In this document: one piece after another, positions 7,144 to 9,570 of the stretch | How the letters are laid out: the number at the start of each line of letters is the position of its first letter | Position numbering within the stretch: the stretch's first letter is position 1 | Origin: Fidelibacterota bacterium | GTDB taxonomy: Bacteria > Fidelibacterota > Marinisomatia > SCGC-AAA003-L08 > GCA-002704045 | Reading direction: 5' to 3' | Assembly (NCBI GenBank): GCA_002704045.1 | Contig: PAFF01000064.1 | Coordinates: 1-9,570, forward strand | DNA: 9,570 nucleotides | The notes under the pieces: model-generated | What the model saw: only the letters and a program-made list of their open reading frames with translations | What the model was told of the DNA's origin: nothing | Database searches by the model: none | Program-made: the position numbers and the translations under genes

Positions 7144-8527
7144 ATTAGAACAAAAACTTTATCAAAATACAATTAATGAAAAAATTGGAACTGAGGGAGT
7201 TGGTCTTCACACAGGTTTAAAATCAATGATTACATTTAAACCAGCCCCTGATAATTCTGGCATAAATTTTAAACGAGTTGATATTAAAAATAGTCCTTTA
7301 ATTCCTGCGAATATTGATAACGTAATTGACATTGCAAGAGCTACAGTCATTGCAAAAGATAATAATAGAATTCATACCGTTGAACATGTTTTATCTGCTG
7401 TAGTGGGTTTAGGTATTGATAATATTATAATTGAACTTACTTCAAAAGAACCGCCAATTATGGATGGAAGCGCAGAACTCTTTGTCAAACTATTAAAAAA
7501 GGTTGGTTTAAAAAAACAAAAGAGTTTCAAAAAAGAAATTATAATAGATAAAGTAGTTAGTTATAAAAATGAGCAAAGAGGAATCGAGCTTCATATTTTA
7601 CCTTCGCCAAGTTTTCGCATAACATTTATTTCTGATTATAATGTTAACACAATAGGAGCCCAGAGTTATACATTTGATTTTTCTGAAGATAATTTTATAA
7701 AAGATATAGCACCAGCACGAACATTTTGTTTATTTTCAGAAATTATGCCTCTAAAAGAGTTGGGATTGATCAAAGGAGGTTCAACGGATAACGCTTTAGT
7801 TTTTATTGATAAAGAAATTAAAAATAATGAATTATCAAAAATATGTGAAATTTTTAAAATAAATTCAGATATTGCTATTGGTAAAAATGGAATTTTAAAT
7901 AATACAAAACTGCGTTTCAAAAATGAACCTGTAAGACATAAGATTTTAGATTTAATAGGCGATTTAGCATTGTTGGGTAAGCAAGTGAAAGGACATGTCA
8001 TAGCAACTAAAAGCGGACATGAAGCAAATATTGAATTTGCAAAAAAGATAAAAAAGACTTTTGATAATGAAATCAAATCTAATACACTGAGTTTTGATAT
8101 ACATGATATTTTAAAGATAATGCCTCATAGATATCCTTTTTTACTTATTGATAAAATAACTGATTTAGAACCTGGTAAAATTGTTCGTGCGGTAAAAAAT
8201 ATTACTATTTCAGAACCTTTTTATAACGGTCATTTCCCAGGTGAACCAATAATGCCAGGGGTTCTAATTTTAGAGTCTATTGCTCAAGCAGGAGGATTTT
8301 TACTTTTAAATTCAATTGAAAAACCACAAGACAAATTAGTTTATTTCACAGCTGTAAAAAATGCTAGATTCAAAAAAGCTGTAATTCCTGGAGACCAATT
8401 AAAATTAGTAGTTAAATTACTAAAATTTAAATTAGGAACCTGTAAAATTGATGGTTCAGCTTATGTTGGAAATGAATTAGTAACTACTACCGAAATTATG
8501 GCAACTGTTGTTAATAGGAGGAAGTAA
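7133..8527 (+). CDS. lpxC-fabZ: Bifunctional LpxC deacetylase / FabZ dehydratase fusion
   Basis: Two enzymes in one 464-residue chain. The N-terminal part (about 1-315) is LpxC, the zinc-dependent UDP-3-O-acyl-GlcNAc deacetylase that commits the cell to lipid A. It has GVGLHTG, HTVEHVLSA with catalytic E84 and zinc ligand H85, PPIMDGSA, VRHKILDLIGD with zinc ligands H269 and D273, and the SGHEAN histidine H296. The C-terminal part (about 318-464) is FabZ, the 3-hydroxyacyl-ACP dehydratase, with MPHRYPFLLID, GHFPGEPIMPG and LESIAQAGG. The catalytic pair is H367 and E381, 14 residues apart as in stand-alone FabZ. All catalytic residues are intact in both halves, so both are probably active. The fusion is a known arrangement in Bacteroidota and relatives. 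ATG at 7133 overlaps the lpxD end; no Shine-Dalgarno is visible. Confidence 0.97.
   Translation: MKNKLEQKLYQNTINEKIGTEGVGLHTGLKSMITFKPAPDNSGINFKRVDIKNSPLIPANIDNVIDIARATVIAKDNNRIHTVEHVLSAVVGLGIDNIIIELTSKEPPIMDGSAELFVKLLKKVGLKKQKSFKKEIIIDKVVSYKNEQRGIELHILPSPSFRITFISDYNVNTIGAQSYTFDFSEDNFIKDIAPARTFCLFSEIMPLKELGLIKGGSTDNALVFIDKEIKNNELSKICEIFKINSDIAIGKNGILNNTKLRFKNEPVRHKILDLIGDLALLGKQVKGHVIATKSGHEANIEFAKKIKKTFDNEIKSNTLSFDIHDILKIMPHRYPFLLIDKITDLEPGKIVRAVKNITISEPFYNGHFPGEPIMPGVLILESIAQAGGFLLLNSIEKPQDKLVYFTAVKNARFKKAVIPGDQLKLVVKLLKFKLGTCKIDGSAYVGNELVTTTEIMATVVNRRK
8516..8521 (+). promoter_or_regulatory. AGGAGG Shine-Dalgarno preceding an ATT codon (lpxA)
   Basis: A perfect AGGAGG lies in the last codons of lpxC-fabZ, mostly as two consecutive AGG arginine codons (8517-8522). 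Its last base is 8 nt before the ATT at 8530. No ATG, GTG or TTG lies at a suitable distance, and the in-frame GTG at 8560 is 38 nt away, which is too far. The site therefore decides the likely lpxA start. Confidence 0.6.
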
Positions 8528-8529
8528 AT

Positions 8530-9306
8530 ATTTCAACCCAAATTCATAAAACAGCTATAGTGAGTAATAATGTTCAATTAGGTGAAAATATTTCAATTGG
8601 TGCATATTCAATTATTGAAAATAATGTCACTATTGGAGATAATACTCATATAAAAGAGCATGTAGTGATTAAGGAAAATACTCAAATTGGAAAAGATTGC
8701 AATATTTTCCAGGGTGCAGTACTAGGAGAAATACCACAAGACTTAAAATTTGAAAATGAACATTCTATACTAATAATAGGTAATAATACAACTATAAGAG
8801 AATATGTTACTATAAATAGAGGTACAAAAGACAGACAAGAAACGACCATTGGTAATAATATTTTAATTATGGCATATGTACATGTTGGTCACGATACAAA
8901 AATAGATGATAATGTCATAATTGCAAATAGTGTTCAAATTGGTGGTCATGTTGAAATAAACCAAAATGCTATTATTGGAGGATCGACACCTATTCATCAA
9001 TTTAGTAAAATTGGAGCATTTTCAATTATTGGAGGTGGTTTAAGAATTGTACAGGATATTCCCCCTTATATAATAGCAGCAGGTGAACCGTTAAAGTTTT
9101 CAGGTATAAATTCTATAGGTTTAAGAAGAAATAATTTCAAGATTGAAGATAGAAAAATTATAAAACAAGCTTATAAATATATCTATAAATCTGGTTTGAA
9201 TAGATCTGAGGCCATTAAAAAAATTGAGTATAATTTTTCTAATAAAAAATTAGCACAATCTATAGTATCATTTATTAAATCGAGTAATAGAGGTATCATA
9301 TCGTAA
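8530..9306 (+). CDS. lpxA: UDP-N-acetylglucosamine acyltransferase, probable ATT start
   Basis: First step of lipid A synthesis: transfers a 3-hydroxyacyl chain from ACP to the 3-OH of UDP-GlcNAc, as a cytosolic trimer. The N-terminal two thirds is a left-handed beta-helix of hexapeptide repeats. Family marks are GEIPQDLKF, REYVTINRGT, the HVGHD motif with catalytic histidine 121, and HQF with histidine 156. Their spacing of 35 equals H125/H160 of E. coli. The C-terminal helical domain ends with the typical SNRGIIS. The only standard start is a GTG at 8560, but that would remove an in-frame stretch reading STQIHKTAIV, which is the expected LpxA N-terminus. Starting at ATT 8530, 8 nt after AGGAGG, gives 258 aa, close to the usual 260. 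The family call is secure; the start codon is inferred. It begins 2 nt after the lpxC-fabZ stop. Confidence 0.93.
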   Translation: MSTQIHKTAIVSNNVQLGENISIGAYSIIENNVTIGDNTHIKEHVVIKENTQIGKDCNIFQGAVLGEIPQDLKFENEHSILIIGNNTTIREYVTINRGTKDRQETTIGNNILIMAYVHVGHDTKIDDNVIIANSVQIGGHVEINQNAIIGGSTPIHQFSKIGAFSIIGGGLRIVQDIPPYIIAAGEPLKFSGINSIGLRRNNFKIEDRKIIKQAYKYIYKSGLNRSEAIKKIEYNFSNKKLAQSIVSFIKSSNRGIIS

Positions 9307-9570
9307 TTGAAAATTTTAATAAATCTTTTATTATTGATTAATCTAGTTATCTCACAAAATTCTGATGTTAAAAGAATTGAAAAAAGTTTAATAATAAATA
9401 GCTTCAGTGAAGACAAAATTTCTTTTTTTGTGAGTTTTCAAAAAAACAAAAATAATTTAAGTAAATATTTTTCTTCAAATATATGGTTATCAGAAAATTT
9501 TGGTTTCAACACTACGATATCTCCCAATATGGAATCTAAGAATATAGATTTATATTATAATACTTCTTTT
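9307..9570 (+). CDS. Partial gene for an exported protein of unknown function
   Basis: An open frame begins with TTG at 9307, immediately after the lpxA TAA, and stays open for 88 codons to the window end, so the 3' part is missing. The first residues (MKILINLLLLINLVIS) form a signal peptide, with cleavage likely near ISQ at 15-17. The mature start is charged (SDVKRIEKSL), followed by alternating polar and aromatic residues such as ISFFVSF and NIWLSENFGF, which suggest beta-strands. The signal peptide and the absence of stops in this AT-rich context make it a believable gene. I cannot assign a family. Its position after lpxA suggests an envelope role, but that is inference only. No Shine-Dalgarno precedes the TTG. 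Confidence 0.68.
   Translation, partial: MKILINLLLLINLVISQNSDVKRIEKSLIINSFSEDKISFFVSFQKNKNNLSKYFSSNIWLSENFGFNTTISPNMESKNIDLYYNTSF

Noticed and set aside
7666..8076. Minus-strand open frame of 136 codons inside lpxC-fabZ
   Set aside because: It is opposite to the zinc-site region of LpxC, where the + frame has all the conserved residues. The minus product shows no domain.
9183..9416. Minus-strand open frame of 77 codons across the lpxA 3' end and the next gene
   Set aside because: It overlaps two better supported + strand genes and shows nothing beyond AT-rich hydrophobic sequence.
1..9570. Mobile element, defence system, CRISPR array, tRNA or rRNA
   Set aside because: No direct repeat arrays, transposase or integrase motifs, or structural RNA signatures were seen. 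Nearly all sequence is accounted for by colinear genes.

Overview
The window is a densely packed, strongly AT-rich stretch of a Gram-negative bacterial chromosome. All ten genes lie on the + strand. It carries a classic outer-membrane biogenesis cluster: undecaprenyl diphosphate synthase (uppS), the BamA/Omp85 outer-membrane insertase, a Skp/OmpH periplasmic chaperone, then lpxD, a fused lpxC-fabZ and lpxA for lipid A. The LpxC-FabZ fusion, the low GC content, the scarcity of Shine-Dalgarno sites and the gene order point to the FCB group (Bacteroidota/Chlorobiota and relatives). A streamlined marine lineage such as Neomarinimicrobiota (SAR406) is my best guess, but that is an inference from style and not proven by any one marker.

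Layout: 1-149 is a gene-free, very AT-rich leader with no convincing promoter. 177-1193 is an Mrp/NBP35-type Fe-S carrier P-loop ATPase that has lost one of the two cysteines of the usual CxxC. 1198-2004 (polytopic membrane protein) and 2007-2429 (zinc-ribbon protein with a two-helix membrane hairpin) are unrecognised by name. uppS (2426-3169), bamA (3171-5582), skp (5608-6123), lpxD (6127-7143), lpxC-fabZ (7133-8527) and lpxA (8530-9306) follow with gaps from -11 to +25 nt. A tenth gene begins at 9307 with a signal peptide and runs off the window. No terminator, RNA gene, mobile element or CRISPR array was seen.

How the genes work together: LpxA, LpxC and LpxD catalyse the first three committed acyl-UDP-GlcNAc steps of lipid A synthesis. 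FabZ supplies the beta-hydroxyacyl/enoyl-ACP step that competes for the same 3-hydroxyacyl-ACP pool. UppS makes the C55 carrier for peptidoglycan and O-antigen. BamA, with Skp, builds the protein part of the same outer membrane. The spacing implies one transcript, perhaps including mrp and the two unknown membrane genes.

The most notable observation is the start of lpxA. The reading frame has no ATG, GTG or TTG early enough to encode the conserved N-terminus, but an ATT codon at 8530 sits 8 nt after a perfect AGGAGG and restores a family-like N-terminus. This suggests a rare AUU start, or else a single-base error. Otherwise this is mostly a housekeeping region. I do not see a clear new system, and the two unnamed membrane genes are the main unexplained content.
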